Shown here in pieces: positions 1 to 6,619 of a stretch of DNA of 36,921 bases. Every line of letters begins with the position of its first letter. The first letter of the stretch is position 1. A program made the translations under genes and the position numbers. Source of the stretch: Methylotenera sp. (GTDB taxonomy: Bacteria; Pseudomonadota; Gammaproteobacteria; Burkholderiales; Methylophilaceae); assembly GCA_030682715.1 (NCBI GenBank), contig JAUXNQ010000047.1, forward strand, positions 1 to 36,921, in the 5' to 3' direction. The notes below the pieces were generated by a model, which was not told where the DNA came from, ran no database searches, and saw only the letters and a list, made by a program, of their open reading frames with translations.

Positions 1-1
1 T

Positions 2-139
2 CTTAATGGAGAAATCATCATTAAGCCAGTCGCAGAAGTGACTTTAACTTTAGAGCAGCGATTAGCGTTATTTAATCCTGCAGAGCATGGTGGCGAAGTG
101 ATGGTTGCTTCACAAACAGTAGGTGCTGAAAATTGGTAA
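2..139 (+). CDS. C-terminal end of a MazE/PemI-type antitoxin (partial)
   Basis: The window opens inside an open frame whose last 45 residues are visible; they begin LNGEIIIKPV and end VGAENW before a TAA stop. The stop overlaps the first codons of the MazF/PemK toxin gene, the usual translational coupling in these pairs. The DNA-binding AbrB-like domain must lie upstream of the window; what is visible would be the toxin-wrapping tail. The antitoxin assignment rests mainly on its position and overlap with the toxin, since the visible piece is too short for a firm family call. Confidence 0.7.
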   Translation, partial: LNGEIIIKPVAEVTLTLEQRLALFNPAEHGGEVMVASQTVGAENW

Positions 140-510
140 AGCCTCAATTAAATTGGGTGCCAGATCGACAAGATATCATCTGGATAAACTGCAACCCTCA
201 AGTTGGTCAAGAAATGCGAGACATTCATCCTTTTTTGGTGCTGTCTCCACGGGCATTTAATGACAAAACCTCATTGGTTATTGGGTTACCAATGACAACA
301 GCAGAATACAATTCCAACAATCCTTTTGCTGTGGTCGCTGGAAAAGCGTCAGGCAATAAATCGGATAAAACGAGTTATGTCCTTTGTCATCAACCAAAGT
401 CTTTTGATTGGCGCATGCGTGACGCAAAACCACACACTTTAGGTCAATTGCACGAGTCTTATTTTACGCAAGTACGTGAACTATTAAATCAAATCATTCA
501 ACTGAATTGA
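133..510 (+). CDS. MazF/PemK-family mRNA interferase toxin
   Basis: This 125-residue protein has the size and layout of MazF/PemK/ChpB toxins, endoribonucleases that cut mRNA when the antitoxin is lost. Visible family features are the N-terminal strand DIIWINCNP, the LVLSPRAFN segment, the PMTT motif (residues 53-56) where MazF has its conserved threonines, and DWRMRDAK near residue 92, matching the family's DWR-type block. The start is a TTG at 133 inside the antitoxin's last codons, a 7-bp overlap; no better in-frame start lies nearby. The usual N-terminal GD pair is QD here. Activity is inferred from the family, not shown by sequence. Confidence 0.88.
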   Translation: MVKPQLNWVPDRQDIIWINCNPQVGQEMRDIHPFLVLSPRAFNDKTSLVIGLPMTTAEYNSNNPFAVVAGKASGNKSDKTSYVLCHQPKSFDWRMRDAKPHTLGQLHESYFTQVRELLNQIIQLN

Positions 511-814
511 GTGATGTGTGTTGAAATTAGTGGGCAGAGCGAATAAGAATGACTGGCCAATGTAAATGATAATTGATAGTCAGTTAGATGATAATACTCA
601 ACCGATACAAACTAAAATTTTTAAAACACTTTACCCCACCTATCAGCTTCGCCCAAAGTTATCAAAGTTTTTTTCTATTACGCAACCGTGGCAGATGGCC
701 TCTGTATTTGAGTGTCTGCTATGCGGATTTTTTTGCCATTCGTAATCATTGAACGAAATTTCACATTGGCCCGAAAGCAGTCGATTAATAATACTTTTGG
801 GGTTGTACTAAAGA
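511..814. other. Gene-free stretch between two toxin-antitoxin loci
   Basis: No credible gene is seen. A short minus-strand frame from ATG at 749 gives about 23 residues (MITNGKKIRIAD...) and stops; it may be a relic but resembles nothing I recognise. The DNA is AT-rich with T-runs (668-674, 729-734) and lies between the convergent toxin and HTH genes. Confidence 0.5.
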
Positions 815-1099
815 CTAATGAAGTAGAGCTACTTGCTTATGGGGGAGCAGGCAGCGATAGCGTTGCAAGCAAGTCATTAACAAGTCTATAGATAACTTAT
901 CAATCTTCCCCTGCAATAAGTCACTAATCTGTGGTTGTGATAATTTGAACACTTCGGCAACTTCAGCTTGCCTCCAACCTTTGTCTTCTACAATGTCTCG
1001 CAGCGCAATCATCAGATCTGCACGAAGTTGTAGCTCGTTGGCTTCTTCTTTATTGTCTGTAATCACATCAAAAGCATTACCAAAACTAATTGAGTTCAT
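815..1099 (-). CDS. XRE-family HTH antitoxin-like regulator, no adjacent toxin
   Basis: A 94-residue protein with one helix-turn-helix: ALRDIVEDKGWRQAEVAEVFKLSQPQISDLLQGKIDKLSIDLL, roughly residues 32-74. This is the HigA-like/HTH_37 type found beside RelE/HigB-like toxins. In such pairs the toxin gene normally lies immediately upstream; here that side (1100-1690) has no toxin frame, so the gene is either an orphan antitoxin or a stand-alone repressor. A perfect palindrome 21 bp before the start is a likely autoregulatory operator. The ATG at 1099 is the only reasonable start. DNA binding is well supported; the antitoxin role is inferred. Confidence 0.8.
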   Translation of the reverse strand: MNSISFGNAFDVITDNKEEANELQLRADLMIALRDIVEDKGWRQAEVAEVFKLSQPQISDLLQGKIDKLSIDLLMTCLQRYRCLLPHKQVALLH

Positions 1100-1120
1100 C
1101 GCTTTTAACCAATTAACTTA

Positions 1121-1135
1121 ATATCGATTCGATAT
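1121..1135. promoter_or_regulatory. Perfect palindrome, likely operator of the HTH gene
   Basis: ATATCGA-T-TCGATAT: two perfect 7-bp arms around a single central base, located 21 bp upstream of the minus-strand HTH start at 1099. Size and position fit autorepression by an XRE-type dimer. This is inferred from symmetry and location only. Confidence 0.6.
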
Positions 1136-1311
1136 ATTAATCCATAAAAGGCATAGGGGCTAAAGTTAATGATTTAGACTTGTAGGACAGTCAGCACGAT
1201 GAAATGTGACAAGAAGTTGATATCAACCACGCTTCACGAATACCCAATTTTTATTAATTCCATAATACTTACTTACAGTCTATGAAGCTAATAATTAACG
1301 CTTAGAAAGAA

Positions 1312-1335
1312 CAATGGCCGCATAAGCGGCCATTG
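1312..1335. repeat. GC-rich inverted repeat (10-bp stem, 4-nt loop)
   Basis: CAATGGCCGC-ATAA-GCGGCCATTG, a perfect hairpin in otherwise AT-rich DNA. It has no T-run on the plus side and only a broken one (TTCTTTCT) on the minus side, so it is a weak terminator candidate at best; it could be a recombination or processing site. Confidence 0.6.
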
Positions 1336-1690
1336 CATGCGAGATTCTCTCAGTGCTTTCACACCTAGCCACTCCTGGTGACATCCAGTTTCCCAGACGG
1401 CGCTACGTTTTTTCACTCGCATTGACGTAGCTTTATGCAAACAACAATAGCATTGTATCAAATTATGTAAATATTTATTTGTATGCACCAATTTCACCAC
1501 CTATTTACTCGGCACTAAACTTCAATAAATTGGTTATAATACATTTAACCATAAGTTTTACGTCCCGCAACTGGTCAGCAGAGTCGGCAAATGCCGTGTA
1601 AAGCTTGTGGTCTCCTCTATCTGCTCAAAGATTTGCAATTATTTTTTTGTATACGACTAGCAGCCTCATATTTTTCAGGCTAATTAGGAA

Positions 1691-2413
1691 TTAATGTGGT
1701 CGTGTATGCGCGTCTTGAACATTCATCCAAACTACTCCTGGCGTTCTCTCTACTTGAACACCAGTCGCTGTGGTTCTATAGATTAGGTAGCATGAGTGGA
1801 CAGGGTTTGATAACACATTAGGAGTGAATATCGCATATACATCGCCACGACTAATTCTGGCAGATTTTGTGATTAAGCCTGGATGACCTTCACGATGCAG
1901 CTTGCTTCCAATTGCATGTGTTCCTGTGTAGTCTGATGCATGAATGATTTCGGGATGCGTCTTAATTTGCGGACGCAAATCTATAAGAAGTGAGTCACAT
2001 TGCACCGTGTAGATTCTTCGCTCAATCTCGACACCAGGTTTATTGAAGCCTGCGTCATCCAGCAGGATTTTTTGCCAGTGGTACGCCGTTTCATATACTG
2101 TAGTTTCTATAGAGTCAGCACCGTACCAAACGCCAAAAGAGCCGTCAGAGAATCTGCTTTGTGACGAGTTCTGGAATGGGTAGCCAATCGCAGTATTCCA
2201 CTCTGCCTCTTCAAATGGTCGATCAATAATTGGCTGATGAGAATTGAATAACTTGGGTTTGGTTTCCATCTCCAGAAGCTGGGCAGCTTGCCAGGCTTCT
2301 GGGTCATCGGTCAGGTCATCGAACAAATCTTCAGAGACTCTTAATGAGACGATGTTTCTCGCGATATTCTGATGAATATCAGTGAGAATTAGGTTAGAGA
2401 ATAAGGGTTCCAT
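1691..2413 (-). CDS. RES-domain toxin (NAD-degrading family)
   Basis: A 240-residue protein with the RES domain in its centre and C-terminal half. The block SRFSDGSFGVWYGADSIET and the following VYETAYHW (about residues 86-114) carry the conserved Arg, Tyr and Glu of the family, and ISRGDVYAI lies near residue 189. RES toxins such as ParT, Res and MbcT break down or consume NAD+ when not held by an Xre/ParS/MbcA antitoxin; that chemistry is family knowledge. The ATG at 2413 shares one base with the TAA stop of the antitoxin gene upstream, a coupled two-gene operon. At 240 residues it is longer than the roughly 150-residue minimal RES toxins, with about 80 extra N-terminal residues. Confidence 0.88.
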   Translation of the reverse strand: MEPLFSNLILTDIHQNIARNIVSLRVSEDLFDDLTDDPEAWQAAQLLEMETKPKLFNSHQPIIDRPFEEAEWNTAIGYPFQNSSQSRFSDGSFGVWYGADSIETTVYETAYHWQKILLDDAGFNKPGVEIERRIYTVQCDSLLIDLRPQIKTHPEIIHASDYTGTHAIGSKLHREGHPGLITKSARISRGDVYAIFTPNVLSNPVHSCYLIYRTTATGVQVERTPGVVWMNVQDAHTRPH

Positions 2414-2814
2414 TAATTGCCGCGAGCGCGATCTAGGTAGCTACGCACATATAACAAACCAGGAAAGCCCATTTCTGCAATCGTCTCAATAGGCGTGTTG
2501 CCATGCAACGCCCTGTTTTTAGTTTTCATCCAGGTGTAGGCCAATTCCGGATTCCTTGGGAAAAGTAAACGCAAGTCTTTGTGGATAGCAAGCAAGTTAC
2601 CTGCACGGTCCAACATATCTCTGCTTGCAGAAATGGCTTCACCTTTTTTATACCGTGTAAGAGCGGCTCGGTTGTCGGTAGACAAACCAAGAGCGGCAAG
2701 CTTCTCTTCGGTGGTTAAGTTCCAAAGCTCAAACATTTTGAGGAGCATAGGCGTAATTTTTGAACGGTCGATCTCTGTTCTTTTGCCTGCTGATGCTGTT
2801 TGTGTGGCGGTCAT
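2413..2814 (-). CDS. Xre/MbcA/ParS-family antitoxin of the RES toxin
   Basis: A 133-residue protein. An N-terminal HTH-like Xre portion (KITPMLLKMFELWNLTTEEKLAALGLSTDNRAALTRYKKG) is followed by the C-terminal antitoxin domain ending ALHGNTPIETIAEMGFPGLLYVRSYLDRARGN, whose TPIE...YVRSYLD signature is typical of MbcA/ParS/Xre proteins. It should bind the RES toxin and repress its own promoter. A longer frame opens at 2877, but ATG 2814 is chosen because GGAGG sits 5 nt upstream and the longer version would place the operator repeats at 2839-2866 inside the gene. GTG 2817 is an alternative. The stop overlaps the toxin start by one base. Confidence 0.87.
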   Translation of the reverse strand: MTATQTASAGKRTEIDRSKITPMLLKMFELWNLTTEEKLAALGLSTDNRAALTRYKKGEAISASRDMLDRAGNLLAIHKDLRLLFPRNPELAYTWMKTKNRALHGNTPIETIAEMGFPGLLYVRSYLDRARGN

Positions 2815-2838
2815 CACACCCTCCGATTGTATAAATGC

Positions 2839-2866
2839 AACATAATATGTTTCATATGTTACATGT
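2839..2866. promoter_or_regulatory. AACATRT operator repeats upstream of the Xre/RES operon
   Basis: The block holds a perfect palindrome AACATA-A-TATGTT (2839-2851) and, next to it, CATATGTTACATGTT. Read on the minus strand it is three consecutive AACATRT-type units. It lies 25-52 bp before the antitoxin start, where autorepression by the Xre antitoxin is expected. The 11-mer ATATGTTACAT (2854-2864) recurs at 3140-3150. Confidence 0.6.
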
Positions 2867-2881
2867 TGTGTTTGCAAAAGT

Positions 2882-3278
2882 AAACATGCATCTCTCCATA
2901 TTTACTAATTATCGGAGGAATTATATAGCTATAAGGGATTAAGTTGAGAATAGGCTTTATAGGGCCGCAGTAAACTATCAAATTCAGTTGCAAGAGTGAA
3001 TTACATTTAAGAAGATTCTCAAAAATAAATCACCTAATACGATACGCAACCTTTGAATAGGAATGTTCATTAAAGCTAATATCCTTAATGAACACCAAAG
3101 GTCATATGCTAGATTGTGTCAAAACAATAAACTGGTGTAATATGTTACATAGATTTAATAATTTAGACTTGCAATAACTTAATTTTACTTTATGTAAACA
3201 TACAAATTTGTTTAAATTCATATAATTAAAAAATTTTAAATCATTTAATTTATATTAACATAACATATGTTATTCACA
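2882..3278. other. AT-rich non-coding end of the toxin-antitoxin block
   Basis: No gene is seen. It contains a perfect 10-bp inverted repeat (TGTTCATTAA at 3064-3073, TTAATGAACA at 3085-3094), a second copy of the operator 11-mer ATATGTTACAT (3140-3150), and a strongly AT-rich run (3155-3260) leading to a palindrome and the tRNA fragment. It looks like the distal end of an integrated element. Confidence 0.5.
3260..3273. promoter_or_regulatory. 14-bp perfect palindrome next to the tRNA scar
   Basis: ATAACAT-ATGTTAT, perfectly symmetric, six bases before the tRNA-Arg fragment. It contains the same AACATATGTT core as the operator upstream of the Xre/RES operon, so it may be bound by the same antitoxin, or by a recombination directionality factor at the attachment site. 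Both readings are inference. Confidence 0.45.
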
Positions 3279-3323
3279 TTCCGAAGCCGAGGATAGTGGG
3301 TTCGAATCCCGCCGGGCGCACCA
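3279..3323 (+). tRNA. 3' fragment of tRNA-Arg(CCG), attachment-site scar
   Basis: The sequence starts in an anticodon loop (TT-CCG-AA, anticodon 3281-3283), continues through the 3' anticodon stem, a variable loop, a T-arm (stem GTGGG/CCCGC, loop TTCGAAT at 3301-3307) and an acceptor strand CGGGCGC followed by A and CCA (3320-3323). No 5' half is present: the bases before it do not pair with GCCGA. Integrases often cross over in the anticodon loop and leave such a 3' fragment, so this is read as an att site, with the intact gene expected outside the window. The anticodon assignment is by alignment to the loop. Confidence 0.8.
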
Positions 3324-3411
3324 TATAAGTCAATGGGTTAGCTCACCTCTCTCAATCTAAAAACCAAAAAATCCCTCTTTGTGACACACTTTTGACACAG
3401 TGAGGCGAGAA

Positions 3412-3963
3412 ATGGCATTAATAACTAGACGCAGTTCTGGTTGGCAAGTTCAAATACGCAAGAAAGGCTATAGGCCAATATCAAAAAGATTTGATAAAAA
3501 ATCAGAAGCTGATGTTTGGGCTAGGGCTATTGAATCTGAAATAGATAGAAATGTATTCATCGACCGCTCACTAGCTGAAAGAACTACCCTCGGTGAAATA
3601 CTTATTAAGTATCGCGACCAAGTTTCAATAAATAAACTAGGCTATAAGCAAGAAAAATCTCGCGTCTATGTCCTACTTACTCATTCAATTACAAATCGTT
3701 ATCTAGCCACACTTAAGTCGTCTGACTTTGCAGAGTATAGAGAGTTCAGACTCTCAAAAGTCTGTGGAACAACTGTCAATAAAGAACTGAGCCTCTTAGC
3801 TTGGCACTATAATAAGTACAAGAAAGAGCAGCTATACGAGGAAATGGTCGATTACATACTAGCCCAAGCAGAAGCTAAAAACCTTAGACTTGGCTTATGG
3901 AGTCAACCTAACCCTGTAGCCCCATGGGATTGGCGGAAACAGGTAAGAGAGTTACTCAACTGA
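3412..3963 (+). pseudogene. Chimeric ORF: integrase N-terminus fused to a nuclease tail
   Basis: Residues about 1-129 from the ATG read like the arm-binding and core-binding part of a tyrosine recombinase (MALITRRSSGWQVQIRKKGY, then KKSEADVWARAIESEIDR and TTVNKELSLL). The catalytic domain with its R-H-R-Y residues is absent. From AWHYNKYKKEQ onward the frame reads like the C-terminus of a staphylococcal nuclease-like protein (QAEAKNLRLGLWSQPNPVAPWDWRK). The join falls near 3787-3801, presumably an in-frame deletion. Neither half should be active. ATG 3412 follows a GAGG at 3402; an upstream GTG (3400) is also possible. It begins 88 bp after the tRNA fragment, same orientation, the classic place for an integrase gene. 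Confidence 0.75.
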
Positions 3964-4070
3964 GCAACTTAGGCAAACAACGTAACCATGCCAGATTGCT
4001 GTTAATGAGTATGGCATATAACCTGAAACGCGGATTGGCGATACAGCGCAGCTGTATGGCAGGTGGCTAG
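3942..4070 (+). pseudogene. Possible transposase C-terminal remnant
   Basis: A frame different from the preceding ORF stays open through 3942-4070 and encodes GKQRNHARLLLMSMAYNLKRGLAIQRS before a TAG stop. The MAYNLKR-type ending is reminiscent of C-termini of several DDE transposase families, but the match is short and no start, catalytic residues or terminal repeats are visible. Treat as a weak hint of a decayed insertion sequence; chance is a real alternative. Confidence 0.25.
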
Positions 4071-4497
4071 AAACATAAGGAAAATGCATTCGTGCAAAGG
4101 CACAAATGCAAAATGAAGTGCAAAACCGCATCAAATACTGAAGGTTTTGCGAATTGAAACAAAAAAGGAATGGCCATAAAACACGATAAGCGATTAAAAA
4201 TCTAGCAAATTCGATGATGGTGAAGCATTTTTATAATTACAAAGCGCCTCGCCTAGGATTGTTTAATTGAAATCGTTTCGTGCAAAGGTCTCTAATATAA
4301 TAAATTGTACTAATTACATAAAGGTAATAACTAATGTTTATTACATATCAGATTATTCCGTCATTGAAGGCATGCATGATGAAGTGCCTAAAGGATTTCC
4401 TACCAAGATAATTGATAGCATTTTAGATGGGGTGAGTAAACACGTTAACCGATTTAAAAGCTGACCATGCATCACGTTTTGTTCACAATTTATATTT

Positions 4498-4514
4498 GTT
4501 CACGTTGCGTGAAC
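4498..4514. promoter_or_regulatory. Perfect palindrome with an extra half-site
   Basis: GTTCACG-TTG-CGTGAAC, 7-bp arms around 3 bases, with an additional GTTCAC half-site 17 bp upstream (4481-4486). The spacing suggests a repressor binding side by side on DNA, or an RNA hairpin just before the terminator that follows. Confidence 0.45.
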
Positions 4515-4527
4515 ACTCAAAGTTTAG

Positions 4528-4558
4528 TAGCGCTTCCTTACAGAGGCGCTATTTTTTT
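4528..4558 (+). terminator. Rho-independent terminator
   Basis: A 9-bp stem (TAGCGCTTC / GAGGCGCTA, one G-T pair), a 6-base loop and seven Ts. It is strong, yet no recognisable gene ends before it on the plus strand, so it may end a small RNA or a lost gene, or insulate flhD. Confidence 0.8.
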
Positions 4559-4921
4559 GTCTTTCTATTGCCGATATCTATTCTTATAAGTCAGTACTTT
4601 GTCACTTCAGCCCAATTCAAAACTTAATGGCGCATCTAAAATATTCATTTGTATACTCTTAATTTATCACGTCAATTAAAGCAATTCACTGATGGTTTAA
4701 TTAATAGCTTCTTTGCATAAGCTAGACCTTTCTGCTACATATCTTAAGAATACTAACCCACCGTTTTATGATGACAATTGCACCCAGCCTTTTAATGTAA
4801 GACAGACACCTACAAAATAAATAGACGACCGCCCATTGGTTGAATCAGCCTTAAGAGTTACATTTCACCAAGCCAATAGATACACGGTTTTTTTAATAGA
4901 AACAACGAATTAGGAAGCAAA

Positions 4922-5239
4922 ATGAATGTAAAGGATATGATGTCTGAAATTAAGGACGCAAATCTCAACTATTTGATGATGGCAAAGCAACTCATCAGCT
5001 CAGATAAAGCGACCGCGATGTTCCTCTTAGGTATCAGTAAAGAGATTGCCGATTTGCTGGAAAGCCTAAGCAATATGCAGGTTGTGAAGCTGAGTAGCAC
5101 GAACATGATGCTGACACGCTTCCGATTTGATGACAGCGCTGTGCTCGGCATGCTGACCAACTATTCAAAAGATCGCGATCAGGCGCATTTACACACATCT
5201 GTTCTGCTGGCTAGTCAATCGGCTGAGCAAATTTCCTAG
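4922..5239 (+). CDS. flhD: Flagellar transcriptional regulator FlhD
   Basis: The 105-residue protein aligns along its length with FlhD: NLNYLMMAKQLISSDKATAMFLLGIS matches the E. coli [25 protein letters not shown] block, and the TRFRFDD segment and HTSVLLAS end are also kept. FlhD normally forms a complex with FlhC to activate class II flagellar promoters. No flhC lies next to it here, and the residue matching E. coli Cys65 is not a cysteine. The ATG follows AGGAAG by a good spacing. The gene is 12 bp upstream of flhF and probably co-transcribed with it. The product is secure; whether it works with a distant FlhC is open. Confidence 0.9.
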   Translation: MNVKDMMSEIKDANLNYLMMAKQLISSDKATAMFLLGISKEIADLLESLSNMQVVKLSSTNMMLTRFRFDDSAVLGMLTNYSKDRDQAHLHTSVLLASQSAEQIS

Positions 5240-5251
5240 TTAGAATTTAGT

Positions 5252-6619
5252 ATGAATATTAAGCAATTTTTTGGCGTTAACTCTCGCGATGCACTTAAAC
5301 AAGTGCGTATGGAGCTGGGCGAGGATGCCATTATTTTATCTAACCGTGCTGTAGAGGGCGGAAATAGAATCACTGCGTTGAAAGAAGAAGACTTAGACGC
5401 GATTGTTGATAATGCAGCCATCATGGAGGCATCATATCGCAACCATACAGAAGGCTTTGGTGAAGATAACCCATCGGCATTAATCTCTGTCATAAATAAA
5501 AAAATTGAAGGTTTTCATACTAACCAAGCACAGCCATTTGCACCGAGCATGGTGGAGCCAGAGACTCCAGTAGCACAAATACAAGCTGCACCAGTAAGCG
5601 TTACACCTACCCCAGACACGTTTATGCAAGCGTCTATGTTAGATGCTAGCCAAAAGATGACTGAGATTTTAAACGAGATGCGTAGCATGCGTGACGTGTT
5701 TGAATCACAGCTCACCACTATTGCCTGGAGCAATGTGCAACAGCAGTACCCAACAAAAACACGAATCATGAATATATTGCTGTCTTCAGGCTTTAGTGCA
5801 TCACTAGCTAGAATGTTATCGGAAAAACTACCAGCAAATCTTGATGAAGCAAAAGCATTGGCTTGGGTTAAATCTATTTTGGGTAAGAATCTGGATAGCA
5901 TTCCAAATGAAATTGGTATGTTAGACCAAGGTGGCATCTTTGCGTTAATCGGCCCTACTGGCGTTGGTAAAACAACCACAACGGCTAAACTTGCCGCGCG
6001 CTATGTGATGAAACACGGTACAGAAAGCTTAGGCTTAATTACAACTGATGCGTATCGTATTGGTGGTCATGAGCAATTAAGAATATACGGTAAGATTCTT
6101 GGCGTAATGGTGCATGCCGTTAAAGATGAGGCTGACCTTAAAATTGCTTTAAACGAGCTAAAAAACAAACGCACTATTTTAATTGATACGGTTGGTGTGA
6201 GTCAGCGCGACACGATGGTAACTGAGCAAATTGCCATGTTATCAAACACTAACTCTCGCATTAAAAAACTGTTATGCCTCAACGCGACTAGCACTGGTGA
6301 AACATTGACCGATGTGATTAGAGCTTATAAAGGCAAAGGGCTAGATGGTACGATTATCACCAAGCTTGATGAAGCTGTCACCATTGGTGGTGTGCTGGAC
6401 GTGATTATCAGAGGCAAACTAAAGCTTTATTACTTGGCTAATGGCCAACGTGTGCCTGAAGATATCCATCTTGCAAATAAGAGCTACCTGATTCAAAAAG
6501 CTTTAAAAATTGGTGCGGATGGTCGCTCATTACAGTTCAAAAACGAAGAACTGCCTTTTATCATGGGCAATACTAGACAATCTGTAAATACTTTATCTAC
6601 AGAGACTAGCCGTGGTTGA
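5252..6619 (+). CDS. flhF: Flagellar SRP-like GTPase FlhF
   Basis: FlhF sets where and how many flagella are built, acting at the cell pole or membrane. The 455-residue protein has the FlhF opening MNIKQFFGVNSRDALKQVR with ILSNRAVEGG, a variable linker (about residues 60-170), then the NG GTPase domain: P-loop GPTGVGKTTTTAK near 233-245, TTDAYRIGGHEQL, a G3 box DTVGVSQRD near 311 (most relatives have DTAG) and TKLDEA near 370. It overlaps flhG by 8 bp, indicating translational coupling. The ATG at 5252 is the natural start; no strong ribosome-binding site precedes it, which fits coupling to flhD. Confidence 0.95.
   Translation: MNIKQFFGVNSRDALKQVRMELGEDAIILSNRAVEGGNRITALKEEDLDAIVDNAAIMEASYRNHTEGFGEDNPSALISVINKKIEGFHTNQAQPFAPSMVEPETPVAQIQAAPVSVTPTPDTFMQASMLDASQKMTEILNEMRSMRDVFESQLTTIAWSNVQQQYPTKTRIMNILLSSGFSASLARMLSEKLPANLDEAKALAWVKSILGKNLDSIPNEIGMLDQGGIFALIGPTGVGKTTTTAKLAARYVMKHGTESLGLITTDAYRIGGHEQLRIYGKILGVMVHAVKDEADLKIALNELKNKRTILIDTVGVSQRDTMVTEQIAMLSNTNSRIKKLLCLNATSTGETLTDVIRAYKGKGLDGTIITKLDEAVTIGGVLDVIIRGKLKLYYLANGQRVPEDIHLANKSYLIQKALKIGADGRSLQFKNEELPFIMGNTRQSVNTLSTETSRG

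Larger units (their letters stand above)
1100..1690. other. Non-coding stretch with operator and hairpins
   Basis: No supported gene. It holds the operator palindrome at 1121-1135, a perfect 10-bp hairpin at 1312-1335, and a possible small structured RNA around 1577-1648: an outer AGCAGA/TCTGCT stem, an inner CGGCA/TGCCG hairpin and a T7 run at 1642-1648, downstream of a TATAAT box at 1535-1540. A 70-residue minus frame across 1288-1500 is cysteine- and arginine-rich, unlike any family, and is taken as noise. Confidence 0.5.
4071..4921. other. Gene-poor stretch of decayed element before flhD
   Basis: No convincing gene is seen. It contains a near-perfect hairpin (arms 4085-4095 and 4100-4110, one mismatch, loop AAAG), another with 8-bp arms GCAAAACC/GGTTTTGC (4120-4127, 4143-4150), a 15-mer (4273-4287) that recurs at 27038-27052, a perfect palindrome at 4498-4514 and a strong terminator at 4528-4558. 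A TTG-initiated 65-codon frame (4267-4464) lacks a ribosome-binding site and family resemblance. From 4559 to 4921 nothing stands out except the probable flhD leader. Confidence 0.5.

Noticed and set aside
1100-1340. Integron attC site for the toxin-antitoxin genes
   Set aside because: The 10-bp hairpin lacks the conserved RYYYAAC/GTTRRRY ends and no integron integrase or cassette series is visible.
1288-1500. 70-codon minus-strand frame
   Set aside because: Cys- and Arg-rich, crosses a GC-rich hairpin, no ribosome-binding site and no family resemblance.
3279-3323. Complete tRNA-Arg gene
   Set aside because: The upstream bases do not form a D-arm, 5' acceptor strand or 5' anticodon stem; only the 3' part is present.
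4267-4464. 65-codon frame starting TTG
   Set aside because: No ribosome-binding site, rare start, composition close to AT-rich noise; kept only as part of the gap description.
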